From the NCBI RefSeq assembly GCF_033958435.1, contig NC_134150.1, positions 35,769,501 to 35,833,500 on the forward strand: a stretch of 64,000 nucleotides of DNA, written 5' to 3'. Below are positions 1-11,604 of the stretch, piece by piece. Below the pieces are notes generated by a model. That model did no database searches. It was given only the letters and a program-made list of their open reading frames with translations, and was not told where the DNA came from. The first letter of the stretch is position 1; the number at the start of each line of letters is the position of its first letter. A program made the translations under genes and the position numbers. This stretch comes from Carettochelys insculpta (Eukaryota > Chordata > Testudines > Carettochelyidae).

Positions 1-550
1 CTAATTCCATAATGACTTAGACATTGCCTCTCAGAAATTCAGTGCACTGGGTTCTCATTCCACTTGGGAATGGGGGTTACAGGATGGGAGAAATATCTAG
101 CTACGGGGTGTCCAACACTTGGCCTGCAGGCCAGAATCCGGCCTTCTGAGCCTTTTCATCCAGCCTGCGGATCCAGCAGCAGCTCCATTTTAAAAGCTGG
201 CTGCATGGATCTGAGCCTCATGTGGCTCTTTGAGGAGCCAATTGTGGCTCCTGCTGTGGCCGCCTGTTTCCTCCTCTGGCTCCCACTCCCTGCCCTGTCA
301 TACTGAAATGTGAGAGATTGGGCTGTTAAACCAATTAAACTGAGTCCCGTTATTGCAGCAGAGCATGACAGGGAAATTCGGCTGCTGTCCTGTACATGGG
401 GGTAAAGGAGTAGGAAGGCTGGCGGGGGGAGCTGCACAGCCGCACTGGGGAGCGGACAGCAGCCCAGCAGCACCCGGCACTCCTCTGTAAGATTGGTAAA
501 TCTGTAGCCACCCCAAACACAGGATTAAAGCCTGGATGTTTTGGGGTGGT
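1..550. other. unclassified, possibly repeat-derived DNA
   Basis: No gene is recognised. The part from about 108 to 300 is rich in 'cctgcaggcc' and 'gtggctc(c/t)' words and has the feel of an old GC-rich interspersed repeat, but I cannot name a family. Short open frames on both strands overlap each other and show no domain. Confidence 0.3.
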
Positions 551-650
551 GGTTTGGGGCAGTGAGGGATTTAAGTCTGTGGCGGGGTGGGATGAGGAGG
601 TTTGGGGCAGTGAGGGATTTAAGCCTGGAATTTGGGAGGGTGGGTTTAGG
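551..650. repeat. 48-bp tandem duplication
   Basis: The word ggtttggggcagtgagggat starts at 551 and again at 599, each time followed by ttaag(t/c)ct, giving a period of 48 bp over two copies. A weaker relative (ggattaaagcctgg) lies just upstream at about 521. This is a small minisatellite-like duplication with no coding content. Confidence 0.7.
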
Positions 651-1102
651 GCTATTTTGTGTTTGGCCCCTTGAATGTGTAAAAAAAATTGCCATGTGGG
701 CCCTGAAGAAAAAAGGCTGGCCACTCCAAGTCTGGAAACGCCACATGTGTAATTCTGTAGAGAGCAGATAGAAAGAAAATCCATCCCAGAGAGGAAGGCA
801 AGACAGTGATGAAAGAATGGAAGGAAGAGATTAGGGAGAACATAGGGAGGCCAGAAAGATTAGAAGAAAAGAGACAGGACCAGGAGAGAAGAAATCCTTA
901 ATTTCTCTCCTTTTTCCTGCTCTCTTCCAGGTTTTTCTAATGTTTGTTCTCCACTCACATTTTCTGTTCATCTCCCTTCTTTATCCACCAGTACCTAGAG
1001 AAACACCAGAGAAGCAGACTGGAGGAAGAATTCTCAGTTAATTGTTTCTCATAATGAAGTAGTAGATTTCACCAGCCCTTATACTGAATATTATCTTATT
1101 TT
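651..1102. other. no feature recognised
   Basis: Purine-rich sequence (about 770-900), then pyrimidine-rich sequence. No gene, TIR or known repeat is seen. Confidence 0.3.
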
Positions 1103-1383
1103 GGGTTTGTCTACATGGAGACATGCAGGAAAGTTTATCTGAATTAAATAAAGGTGTAAATTTGGAGTGGACTAATTCAATTACATCAAATCCCTGTGTG
1201 TATGCTGTTAATTTATCTTATTTCACTTAGGAAGTGAATGAAATTAAAGCAAAATTAAGGGCACTTTAATTCTGAATGAGGGCATTCACACAGTGTTTCA
1301 ATAAATGTAAGCAATCCACTTCAAAATTACTCTTTTGGTTAACTTGCATTAATTTTCCTGGCTGTCCCTATGTAGACAAGCCC
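1103..1383. mobile_element. MITE with 'gtctacat' terminal inverted repeats
   Basis: The left end gggtttgtctacatggagac and the reverse complement of the right end gggcttgtctacatagggac match at 17 of 20 positions, and the similarity continues inward (caggaaa and an AT-rich stretch). At about 281 bp with no open frame it is a non-autonomous DNA transposon. The 'ggg(c/t)ttgtctacac' terminus recurs in other short elements of this window, and by analogy with the full-length element at 15852-20107 a PIF/Harbinger affiliation is likely. I could not fix the target duplication. Confidence 0.75.
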
Positions 1384-2008
1384 TGTACATGGAATACAGT
1401 TGATGCTAATCACTGTGGGGTGGTACAATCTGGGCTCTAAATATAAGTGGATATTCAGACTCTCTGCGTGTAATTGATATAATCATGTAAGTGGCCATTC
1501 CCTGGGAATCAGACAACTGGTTGCCATTCATGTTAGAAAACCAGCAAGTTACAATTAGCAAAACTCCAGCTGTGTCCGTGAGGCCAGACATAAATTCATG
1601 CCATTTTACCCATCGGAAGGATTATCAAGTCAAAATAACAGCATTTTGGAATCAACTGTTGCACTAGTTGGTGGTTCCTCCTTTCTGTAGGCAATTGCAT
1701 GTCAGGAAATGTATTGCAAAACCAGGAAACCAACAGATGATGGGGAGCAGGATACATAGGGAAAGGAAACATTTGAAATGGCAGAGTTTAGGTCCAAAAG
1801 AGAAGATACCAAATTCCTATGGCTTACACAAATGCTGAAAAGCATCCATAGCAACCAACCAACCAAGCAACCAACGTCCCCCAAAGAGTTTGTTAGGACC
1901 AAGGTGGAATGCTGACAGCAGGGCCTGAGTGCAGGTAACACGGGGCCCTGAAGACAACTGACTTGCTTGCCATGCCTTAAGGCTGGGCCTGGCAAGCTTC
2001 ATATAACT
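1384..2008. other. no gene recognised
   Basis: Ordinary AT-rich amniote DNA. A tandem 'aaccaacc' microsatellite-like patch lies at about 1854-1874. No domain is recognisable in any frame. Confidence 0.3.
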
Positions 2009-2230
2009 CAGTCCTGTGACATTTTAGGGACTAATAAATTTATTAGGTCATGGGCATTTGTGGGTTAAATCCACTTTTTCCAATGAAAATGGAGAGGGAA
2101 AATAAGTTTTCTCATCTGATGAAGTGGGTCTTGCTCAGGCCCTAATAAATTTGTTAGTCGCTCAGGTGCTACATGACTGCTTGTTATTTTTGAAGCTACA
2201 GACTAACATGGCTACTCCTGCGAAACACTG
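2009..2230. repeat. inverted pair of dispersed repeat R
   Basis: A minus-strand copy (about 2009-2075, reading cagtcctgtgacattttagg on +) is followed after about 40 bases by a plus-strand copy (2113-2230: catctgatgaagtgggtctt ... cagactaacatggctactcc). Both copies carry the 'cctaataaat ttgttag' middle segment, so the pair can fold into a hairpin. R recurs at about 11.4, 15.4, 26.6, 34.1 and 41.2 kb. The 'GATGAAGTGGGT ... ACAGACTAACACGGCTAC' signature is one I associate with very abundant turtle/crocodilian interspersed repeats, but I cannot give a database name. Confidence 0.7.
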
Positions 2231-3300
2231 AGCTCTTGTGCAACTTCCCCTTTCCCCCTCCTGTCAATGGGCCTGATCATTTCACATACATCCTCACTGC
2301 TCTAGGTCTGTGAATGCCACTGACAGTGCTAACATGCTCAGAGGTTTTGTACTCAGATAGCAAGGTGAGGAGATGGTACATGTGATTTCCAAAACTGCTA
2401 AGCACTGGCAGCTCCTACTGATTTCCACCACAGAGATGGGTGCCCAATACTTCTGAGAATCAGATGTGAAACTTCCTTTTCAGTCCAGGAAGCAGAGCCT
2501 TGTGTCCTTTCTCAGATGAGTGCCTTGATTAATTTGCTTCTTCTTGCAGATTAATTGGCTTCTACACCTACAGTCAACTTTGCATGGAAAGCAGGTTCTA
2601 AAGTAGCTTATATTGCCTTTCATCTACGTGAAGAGCTAAATATATCCTTCAGAACAAAAACCAGGGCTTAGCTAAGCAAGGAAGCGCAGGTGTAATTGCT
2701 GGGCACAGCAAAAAATCTTTAAAAGGTCTTAAATAGGTATCGTATACATGTTTACCACCACTGCAGCTGATGCGTAACCACAGGCTTACTTCAAGACAGG
2801 GATGAAATGAACTGACATAGAAGGCTAATGAACACTCGATATTGTCACAGAGAGACTGAACAAAATTATCTGTCTGATAGGGGAGAGAATGCTCTCTAAT
2901 TTCAGAACATTGGGAAAATACAGCTTGCACTTGGTCCCATTCACAGACTGATGTTCCCTTGTGCAGGACCAGGTTCATCCTTGGTGTAGCATTGTTGATT
3001 TCAACTGAAAACATAGCTTAGTCTGACCTGTGGTTGTGTGACCATTGCTGGTTGCAGCTTGGGTTTGCAGAGAGCTCCTGCAAGCAGGATACAAAAATCT
3101 TGTGACCAATTACAGCTTTAATTGCAGCGCACCGGTCTGCCCTGCATACAATACTGCACTTGCCCAAGTAGGCCCCCTAGCTTAGTGTGAACAAGGACAT
3201 CTTACATGTGTAAGAGTTACAAGATTGGGCCCTGTCTCCCTACAAAGTTGTAAGGGCTCAGTCCTATGCCCACTGGAGTCACTGACAGTTTTAGTATTGA
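2231..3300. other. no gene recognised
   Basis: The sequence looks single-copy. A 121-codon open frame on the minus strand (2649-3014) has no recognisable domain and is probably chance. Confidence 0.3.
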
Positions 3301-3960
3301 CTAAGGTGACCATCCGTCCTGTTTATACCAGGTCAGTCCCTTTCTTAAGCTGTCTCACAGGAGACCCGACTTTTTTAACAAACTAGGCAAATTGTCCGTA
3401 TTTTGCAGGGCTCCTGTTCCTTGGCACCCTGTGACTTGGGGTGGCAGCCTCTCCTGCCAGGGAGCTCCTCTACTGGGGGGGTGGGGGGAGCTGTTTCCTG
3501 GAGCTCTGCACCTTGTGGCAGCAGTGCCTGCTGCAGGGAAGCTCCTCTATGGGGCAGCTGCCTGGCACCCCGCAGTGGCAGTCCCCACTACTGGCCAACT
3601 CCACAACAGGGCACCTGCCTTGTTCCCTGGTGCCCTACACTTAGGGGAGGCAGGTCCCACTGCCAGAGAACCTCTTCATGGGTCAGCTGCCTCATTCACT
3701 GGCCTCCCATACCTCAGGGAGGCAGCTCCTGCTTCATTCCCTTCCCCTTCTCCCCCCACCAGGAGGCTTTGGAACATCCCCTCACTGGGGGTTCTGGAAC
3801 CCCCATCCTCCACACTCCTTCATCCCTGGTGCCTCCCCATGGGAAGCTGTAGAGACCCCATCCCAGGTATGTCACCCTGAAGCAGCAGCCCCCATCGCCA
3901 AGGAGCCTTGACATGCGACAGCAGCCCAGCCCGCAGCCCCAGAGGCCAGTGTCCTGTATT
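3301..3960. repeat. GC-rich imperfect tandem array
   Basis: The block opens with 'aaggtgaccatccgtcctgt', a start I associate with dispersed sauropsid repeats. It continues as about five diverged units of 60-90 bp, each built around 'ggcagc..tcc.ctgccagggagctcctct' and a 'ggcagctgcc' boundary (about 3430, 3500, 3570, 3640 and 3710). The long open frames here (up to 162 codons) follow from the stop-poor, GC-rich composition and are not taken as genes. Confidence 0.55.
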
Positions 3961-6900
3961 TGCCATAAGGCAGTGTGGTCACACTAGTATTGACTTCAAG
4001 GGGAACAGCATTGGGTCTCAAATAAATCCATTTCCATAGTCAAACCCCCTTGTCACCTACAGCCATTGCATTCCTTTTTTGTCATTCAACTTAAAGAAGC
4101 TTTTGATCATTTTCTCATTTAAAAAAAAAAAAAAAAAAAAAAGACCTTTGGATGATTGCAATCCCCTAGTCCAGCTTCTGCTCTATGATAAATGGCACAG
4201 CTGAGCTATTAAGGTCCCAATCCCGAAAATTACTTAATCGAGTAATCATTCATCTGCATGCAAGGAGGCCCATTAAGTGCATATGAGGAAGAGTGTGCTG
4301 GATCATGAAAAAAGGCGTTTATAATAGAAACACTAACTGACCTTTAGCAATAATGAGTGCCAGTAAAAGAGAAAATGTCACAAGATGGCCTGAATCTTCA
4401 CACATTGATATCAACGGAGCAGTGTCGCAGTTAGAGAGGCGTGAGGTTTGGATGTGCTGAAGGAGTTAAATCATTTCACTGTGTTAGATAACAGCTAATT
4501 GACAGCAGATACAATGCCTGCTGAGAACCAAGTGTATTTCAACAGCAAAGAAAGAAAAAGCCAAAATATCTGCTAAACCAAACTGTATGGGAGTTATTAT
4601 AGAACCAGCCCCAAAGCTTTCACAGCTGCAGTGAAGAAAGAAAACATGATGCTGCAATGGAATACAAAAGAAACAAGAATGAAAGCAGAAAGTACCCGTT
4701 GGCAGGTGAAGCACTAGTTAGATTTCACTGGGCATGTAATACATTGTGCACCAGGATCATCATGCTATAGCCACGTAACATGGCTCTGAGAAGGGCAGGA
4801 GATACTAGGCATTATATGGGCAGGAGAGGGTAGTTGTGGGCATTCATGTAGGAAAGTGTGCCAGGAAAGAAATGCTACGGCATTTTATAAAATTAAATTT
4901 AGCAATCAAATTGAGGGAGCTAGAAGTCAATGAGCCAAACAGCCTGAGACAAGTACCCGGGGATTAACAATGGTAAAGGAAAAAATAGCCACCAGTACAT
5001 GAGGCCTTTATGTCTTGCCCCCCAAGTCCTTATTAAACAACTATTCTGAGCCACACTGAACTACCATTGTTCTGCACCTGGGCTAAAAGCCTTATACCCA
5101 AACCATGGTATTTGCTTGTGTCTGGATATTGCCCCCCCTGTTTTTCACTTTTCTCTATTTTTTAATTCTCTGCATTTTCCTGCTTTTTGGTATTTCTGGT
5201 GTCTTCTCCAGCCCTCCACTTTCCACCTTCTAGTTTTCTTTTTACTTGTGCTTTTTTGCCCTTACTACCCTCCCATCTATTTTGGTGTCCTTTTCATCCT
5301 CCTCCAGACCTATTTTTACATTCCCTTGAAGGTCTGAGAAGGCACTTAAGGCTAGTGAAAGAGACTGGCCAGCACTCTGGTAGTTTTCAATTAGTAGGTC
5401 TTCTGTGTACAGAGTACTTCTCCACTCCATGAGAAAGCAATAACCAAGCTCTTTCACATAAAGAGGTTGCCACAAAAGAAAACCAACTAGAAGTCGGCTA
5501 GCCAATTCCCCTTCAGAGAACATGCTATGTATAGAGAACTGGAATAGAATCAGTTACTGCTGCTTCTGCTGCTGCTTTTTCGTGCTGAACTGCAGTGCAG
5601 AGCTGATGTGAGGCTTAGGTGAAAGTGGTGATTGCAATTAAAAACACAATGTTTGCCACCTGAGGTACTTTAGTTTCTCTCTGTATGTCAGATAAAAAAT
5701 CCCGGTGGCTGCTCCATAGCTTGCACATCTTCTTGTGCCAGCTAGCAGGGAGGGAGGGGAGGCTATTCCAGTGTGAACACCAGACCTAGCTGCCCACACT
5801 GAACAGATCTATCTCAAGGACCTTGCGTATCTGCTGCCTTACCTATAAGCACTGAGAGTGAAAAAGGGCATCATGGGGGAACAGGAGACTCAGACAGGAA
5901 TAGAGTCTGCAACAGACAAATGACATGTGCGCATTCTAAGTACCACTCCTTTCACCTGGGGTTCCTCGCTGCAGCAGTGCTGTCAATAACCACAGAACCA
6001 GTTCCCTTGGAGCCCCTGTCCTCCTCCTAGCTAGCTACTTTGGCTCACGTTCTCAATGAGCTTAGACACCTCACTGCTCTTGATTCTGGGGAGGGTCCAG
6101 ATTTCTGTGCTTATAAGCACCACTCACTGCCCCTGCAGAATCAAAGGCTGTGTGGTGGTGATTAGTAAGTGTGGCTTTTTTAGTGACAGCCGGTGGATAC
6201 TGCTGAGGTTACATTTGGCCTGCAGCCTGTGAACTGGAACAAATCTGCACTGCCCTCAGAGACATCACTAGAACATGTGTTGACATACCTGAGCTAGCTC
6301 CCAAGCAAGCAAGCAAGCTTTCACTGGCTTGAGTAACAACGACCATGAAGCTGCAGCAGTGTAGGCTAGCCACTTGAATACTTGGGCAGGGCCTGGGTGC
6401 GCTTGTACTGTTTTGCTGCTGTTGCATACCTGAGCTAACTAGAGTCATGCCTCAGACTGCAGCACAAACATAGCATTAGAACGCACTGGATGTAAGGGGA
6501 ACAGTTTTTGTGTTCTCCATATAAGATGACATAGCATGCAATGCTGAAGTCATGGCTAATAATGGAATAAGACTGAAAAAGGAAACTAACAAAATGTAGC
6601 TAGTAAGGACAAAAGCATCCTGCAGAAGATTTTACGGTGTCTTGTTTTGCTTTAACAATTCATTTCCCAGCCACGTGGAACTTATTTAAACAGTTGCATT
6701 TGTTACATTGTCTATATTTTTCAACTGCACAATGCTTTTATCTCTGATGAGGAAGTTCTGTAGCATCCTTTGTCTAATGCTACCACTTTGCCATGGTCCC
6801 ATGCTCTTTTTCCCTAGCTATCTGAAACAGCAAATTAATATGAGCCCATCTACGGCATGATACCAAACATTTAGTGTTGACAGCATGCTTTGTCACTTTG

Positions 6901-6980
6901 GCTCTGGAAAGGGCTTACAAAAGCTTTATTAACAGGCTCATTACAACAGCCTGATTTACTTCTGCAGACTTTACTCTTTT
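3961..6980. other. repeat-poor, gene-free stretch
   Basis: No gene is recognised. There is an uninterrupted A22 run at 4121-4142. The segment 4195-4400 lacks recognisable repeats and contains homeodomain-like TAAT/ATTA words and 'catctgcatgcaag', so it is a weak candidate for conserved non-coding DNA. A T/C-rich tract at 5140-5320 creates hydrophobic open frames that I do not accept as genes. Confidence 0.3.
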
Positions 6981-6984
6981 ACCA

Positions 6985-7160
6985 GTTTCCAAGAGCAGCA
7001 GCATCAGTTGCAAGGCTAATGAATTCACTCAGATTTGCATGCTAATGAAGCTCCCATGACTGTCTGTGCTCCCTATTTCAGATCGAACTTTGCTGTCGCT
7101 TGAGGAATATTAATAGAAATAAAAGCAAAGGAGAAGCACTGGTTTCAGTCAGGCTTCTTG
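6985..7160. promoter_or_regulatory. candidate conserved non-coding element with POU/homeodomain word
   Basis: The segment contains atttgcat directly followed by gctaatga (7033-7048), a POU octamer-like word next to a homeodomain-like word. Further 'ctaatgaattc' and 'gaatattaatag' words lie on either side. No repeat signature is visible. The regulatory role is inference from motif content only. Confidence 0.22.
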
Positions 7161-9360
7161 TAATCTAATTCCAGTGCACAATTTGTACTTTATATGGTAC
7201 TGTATTCTAGATCTTATTTGTTTCATGGCTTATTGCATTTAATTGTATTACAGATGTCACTGCTAGGAAATTTCCACTACAGTAGATAGCCAGAGACTCA
7301 AGTACTAAAATCCTCCCTTAGATTCCTTTTAGCACATCAGTCACTTCAGAAATATTTCACACTTCAAGGGATTTACATGTAAGCTTTCCCCAGGCATATG
7401 AAATTCTTTCCCTTTTCTTTGACTGAGTACGTAAACCTTGTACGTAACCCAGCAGTCAGAGGGTTAAAATTCCTCTATGGAGAAAGTGCTCCAGCCCTAA
7501 AGCTACCAGGGGCTTGGCAAGTAAACAAAAACCAGAAGAGACTCTCCCTCCTTTACACACTGGTGGGTACCCTTTAATGAGATTCTGGCTGGTCATTGAC
7601 TGGTGTCCGCTATGGCCTGATTGGCTCAGACATGGTGAGAGAGGGATGATTGTGGAGATAAGAGGGGTAAATGAGCCTACTGAAGTACCTTCTCTTCCAC
7701 TTCTACCAGGTTCATTATTTCTGTCTGATCAAATGTGTCCCTCAAACACACTGAGTGGGAGTCAGACTGGGAAACAGCCTTCCTTCACTAGTCAAGGGGT
7801 TCCTAAAGAGGACATCAAACCTAACAGATCCGAGGAAATTGATGCAATTGGCTGGGGACTTCAAAGCCTCTAGTTCCTTTATGACCTTGTCTGGGAATTC
7901 ACCACCAGTGAGGAAAGGTGGAGTGAGAGTGGATGCTTCTTTGTTTATGTATCAGCTCCTGATAGGTGTAGCTTTCACTGTGGCTTCCAATCTCATCTTG
8001 TGCCTGAACTACATAGCAGATCCTGGTTCAGAGCAAGGCTCCTGCAGACAATGGAATGGCCAATGGCACAAATGCGAGAATCAAAAACTGTTGCAAAGTA
8101 CTGACTACTCGACGCCTAACAGCCAAGTACAGACGTACACTCAGTGGCCCCTGCAGTCATGCTCCATGCAGAAGAGTGCATCTTGGACACGGGTGACTTG
8201 GGGTAGCACTTGGGAAGTGCACTGCCCTGCTGTGCTCCTGCCAACATTTTAAATGTGAAATGGGTGCTCCCATATGCCCCTTCCCTGTACCCCATCCTCA
8301 TGCTCCTAGGATAGCCGTTCCAACCACTGTCCAAATGGCTTCACAGTTAGAACACAGCCCAGTCCAATCGCTCTGGTGACAGTCTCCTCATGCAGCAACG
8401 TTTCCTGTAATGCCAGCAAACCTGCTGTCCTGTCTAAGATCTTTTGAGGGCAAATTGCCTCCCTCCCAAGTCCGGGCAAACAACTTCAAATGGTTTTTGC
8501 TGACCTTCTTGAGCGCGCGGCTCAGCCAACCAGGAAATGTCAAGCTATACCATGCAACTCCAACCAGATATTGAAAACCAACCAAGTGCAAAATAGAGCA
8601 CGAGGAGCTGCAGTGGCCCCCAAAGAAGGGAAAAGCATCAGTTCACCCAACTGCCTTGAGAGGTCTCCTAATTCCATGTGTTTTGAAGGAATCACTGCAA
8701 TTACAGATGTTCCACAAACTCAGAAATGGGTGATGTTGAGGGCTTGCTTTGGAATTCTGTCTCAAACATGCTGTATGGCTCAAAACCTTAGGCACAGTTC
8801 TTAAGGCTCCATTGTCAAGGCCTTACTGGTTTATGATTAGATAGCCAACATAAACAGTGCTAGATGCAATGTGCCTGTCTACCCTATGGACAGAATGACT
8901 TATTGCTTCATTCAGGCTTGCCCATAGCAAAGAGAAGGGACCTGCCAAGATAATGTCTCAGCAACTAGGAAGGGAGGAACATTCCTCCAGGTGATGATGA
9001 CCGAGACCAAGCCAAGACCCTAAGCTATACACGAGGAGAGAATATGTTCTCTCTATCCTCCTTGGGATGCTGAGCTCTGACACCAGGGGACATTTCCTGA
9101 GAAGCATTAGAAGAAGCAGAACAAGAGTTGCTAATTTAAGAGAACAAATGACTCTGGTATTTAGAATGTGAAACTGGCTCCTGTATGGCCTGGTGATAAA
9201 AGGCAGTTAAGTCATTGCCCGCGAATGTGAAAACCTCATGAAATCTGATGTTTGGCCAGCTTACTATTGCCTCTCCTCCCTGCACCCTAAGGTACAATGA
9301 TTGAGCCATAAAGCACAAATGCCAATATATTTTAGGTTTGTTAATGACCTATATCCAGTT
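7161..9360. other. no gene recognised
   Basis: The overlapping frames at 7514-7873 (119 codons) and 7755-8252 (165 codons) are the longest here. Neither shows a domain I recognise, and codon-to-codon they look like non-coding DNA. No transposon termini were seen, so the origin is unresolved. Confidence 0.25.
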
Positions 9361-9364
9361 GTTT

Positions 9365-9660
9365 TTCTGGGCCTGCTGACAGGAGGGAAAGGGGAAGTTA
9401 TCCCCTGGCCTGGTGTTTCAAAGGTCCCCTTTGAAGTGCCGTGGCTGCTCTGCTCTGCTGCCATGGCTCTGTGGAGAGGGGCAGGGGCAGTGGTAAGGGC
9501 TGACTGCCCTAGGCCAAGCCTCTTCTGCTATTGGCCCCACCCCTTCAGGGGGCATGGAGCAGGGCCTTGTCTCACCTTGCCCAGGGCCCATGGTATCTGC
9601 AGGCCCCACTAGTCTGTCCAGTCTTTTAACGCTCATTGAAGTCAGTGGGAGTGGTTGGAT
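9365..9660. repeat. GC-rich dispersed repeat, copy 1 of 3
   Basis: It shares blocks such as 'ggtcccctttgaagtgccg', 'ccaccccttcagggggcatg' and 'gagcagggcc ... cttgcccagggccc' with 24831-25180, and more weakly with 54385-54700. The family is unnamed. The open frames inside it are compositional. Confidence 0.5.
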
Positions 9661-9678
9661 CAGACATTTAGGGGGCAC

Positions 9679-10072
9679 GTGTAGACAAGCCCAACTTCGA
9701 AGGAGCATGTTAATCAGGGCAACAGGAGACTACTAATGAAGTGCTGAGGTGAATATGCAGCACTTTATTAGGCTAATTCTCCCCTTTGGCAACTTTGAAA
9801 CATCAAACTTCAAAGTGCTGCATGCGTGTAGCCACGGGCACTTCAAAGTGCCCAAAATTTTGGGGAGTAAAGGCACTTTGAAGTAGCACAGGTACTTCAA
9901 ATTGCCCGTGGCTACGCCTATGCCAGCACTTCAAAGTTTGATGCTTCGAAGTTGCCACTGGAGAATTAGCCTAATAAAGTGCTGCATATTCATCGCAGCA
10001 CTTCATTAGTAGGCTCCTGTTGCCATGATTAATGTGCCCCCTTAGAAGTTGGTGGCAAGTGTAGACAAGCCC
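9679..10072. mobile_element. foldback MITE with ~180-bp inverted arms
   Basis: The two halves are near-perfect inverted repeats. Left 'cagcactttattaggctaat' (about 9759) is mirrored by right 'attagcctaataaagtgctg' (about 9965), and the arms run from about 9693 to the centre near 9865 and back to 10050. The centre keeps alternating 'cacttcaaagtgcc' palindromes. The direct word gtgtagacaagccc lies at both edges (9679-9692 and 10059-10072). It has no coding capacity and is a non-autonomous foldback DNA element. Confidence 0.9.
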
Positions 10073-10153
10073 TTAGACTGCAACATTTTCTTAGTTTAGT
10101 ACAACTTGCATGGGTTCTTCAGGACCCACCAGATAGTTAAAAATACTTGAAGT

Positions 10154-10275
10154 AGGGTTGTCAATTCTGGTTGCACACCCTCCTGGAGGTTTCATAACAT
10201 GACAGAATATTTAATTGAATATTAATCTTTAATTCCTGGAAACTCTAAGACAATCCTGGAGGGTTAGCAACCCTA
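10154..10275. mobile_element. short TIR element (agggttg(t/c)caa termini)
   Basis: It begins agggttgtcaa (10154-10164) and ends ttagcaacccta (10264-10275), an imperfect inverted repeat. Inside are mirrored 'cctggaggttt' and 'aatcctggaggg' blocks around an AT-rich core. This is a compact, about 122 bp, non-autonomous element of a sort I recall as common in turtle DNA. No family name is assigned. Confidence 0.7.
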
Positions 10276-11224
10276 ATGAAGAGGCCTTCTGACTAGCAAC
10301 GTTAATCTTTTCCCTGACCTCTAACTTCAGCAATACAGCCAGGAAATTGAGGGCCCCAGTAAATAATCTCATCAAGGGACCACAGTAAATTTCTTTTAGT
10401 GACACAAGGCAGGTGAGTAATGTGTTTTATTAAACTAACTTCAGTTGATGAGAGAAAAAGCTTGTCTCTCTCAAAAGCAGAAGTTGGTCTAATTCAAGAC
10501 ATTACCTCACCCACCTTGTCACTCAGATATCCTAGGACCGACATGATTACTACAACACTGCACACAGTAATATTTTGCGCATTGGAAGTGCAACTACCAT
10601 CAGAATGAATGGCAGATAGGATTTTTCACTGAATAACCTCAACCCCGCTCTCCCTAATTTGATATAATGGCAATGCATAAATTGAAATTAAAATGCCTTT
10701 TTAGGTGCTCAATTGCATCAAAGAATCCTGCACAAAGCAAGGTATCAGCTTCATCTTTGCTCACTGGGAAAGTAATGCAATCACTACCTCATTCCCTCCC
10801 TTCCCCCCGCAAACAGAAGTAAAGAAAATTAAGTGAAACGAAAAGTGAGCTGAGGCCTAATTATGCAATATGAAGTCATTTAGCAAAGGAAAGCAGCCGA
10901 TTGAATGTGTAATGTGCATCATTACCACTGAACGTTTGGATGAGGAAGAAAGCATAGCGGTCGCCCTGTCATTATCATCACTTGTTATTGAGCTCAGCAC
11001 AGGGCTGGGCTTGCTGCCCCAGACTCATAATGAGCAGACCAGAGCCCAGCTGACAGTCTCAAGGATTTATCTATTTCATTTAGAGGTGGGAGCTCATACC
11101 TGTTCCTCAAAATCTCTCAGAAATTAGCACATTTTATTACCTAAAAATTAAGGCCAATGGCTTTTGGGAGTGTTAGTTATCCCACCATAAAACTAGTCTG
11201 CCTAATAATCAGTAAATAAGGAAC
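10276..11224. other. gene-free stretch with a candidate conserved segment
   Basis: No gene is recognised. The part at about 10855-11030 (gcctaattatgcaatatgaa and onward) is repeat-free with homeodomain-like words and could be conserved non-coding DNA. That is inference only. Confidence 0.25.
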
Positions 11225-11345
11225 TTTGTTACAGAGCTTGAGGCACTAGTCTGGAACTCAGGAGACCTGGAATCCAGCCTCTCTGCTGCCACGGATTTCC
11301 TGTATGACCGGAGAAGTCACTCAAGCTATGTTTCCACTTCACGGA
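11225..11345 (+). repeat. MIR/CORE-SINE fragment
   Basis: The 'actcaggagacctggaatcc ... ctctgctgcc ... gtatgaccggagaagtcact' string follows the tRNA-related plus core part of MIR-type SINEs (a 'gacctgggttc..ctgccac..tgtgacc..gggcaagtcact' pattern). It is diverged and lacks the 3' part. Confidence 0.6.
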
Positions 11346-11419
11346 AAAACAAAACAAACAAACAAACAGGTATAGAGAGTCCAGATATATAGTGACATAC
11401 AGATAGTTTGGGAAATAGT

Positions 11420-11580
11420 TTAAGAGGGGTAGCTGTGTCAGTCTGTAGCTTCACAAAACAAAAACAAAACACGAACAAGCTGTCCTGTAGCATCTTAAAG
11501 GCAAACAATTTTATTTATTATGGGTGAGCTTCTGTGGGTAACCCATGAAAGCTCATTACCTAGTAAATAAAATATTTACC
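11420..11580 (-). repeat. dispersed repeat R, with a short inverted second copy
   Basis: On the minus strand it reads as R (ggggtagctgtgtcagtctg at about 11426, through to gtgagcttctgtgggtaac). From about 11541 the plus strand restarts the same repeat (cccatgaaagctcattacct agtaaataaaat). So this is a third minus-then-plus arrangement of R. An AAAC-rich microsatellite lies just upstream at 11344-11368. Confidence 0.6.
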
Positions 11581-11604
11581 TCATGCCACTGGGAGAGTGT
11601 GATA

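Noticed and set aside
3392..3880. 162-codon open frame on +
   Set aside because: It lies in GC-rich imperfect repeats with open frames in all three phases. No domain, and low-complexity composition.
5116..5432. Hydrophobic frames resembling membrane segments
   Set aside because: They come from a T/C-rich tract. Phe/Leu runs appear in two phases, with no start context or homology.
7755..8252. 165-codon open frame, the longest outside repeats in the left third
   Set aside because: No recognisable domain, no splice context or partner exon, and it overlaps another frame of similar quality. Kept only as an open question in the region note.
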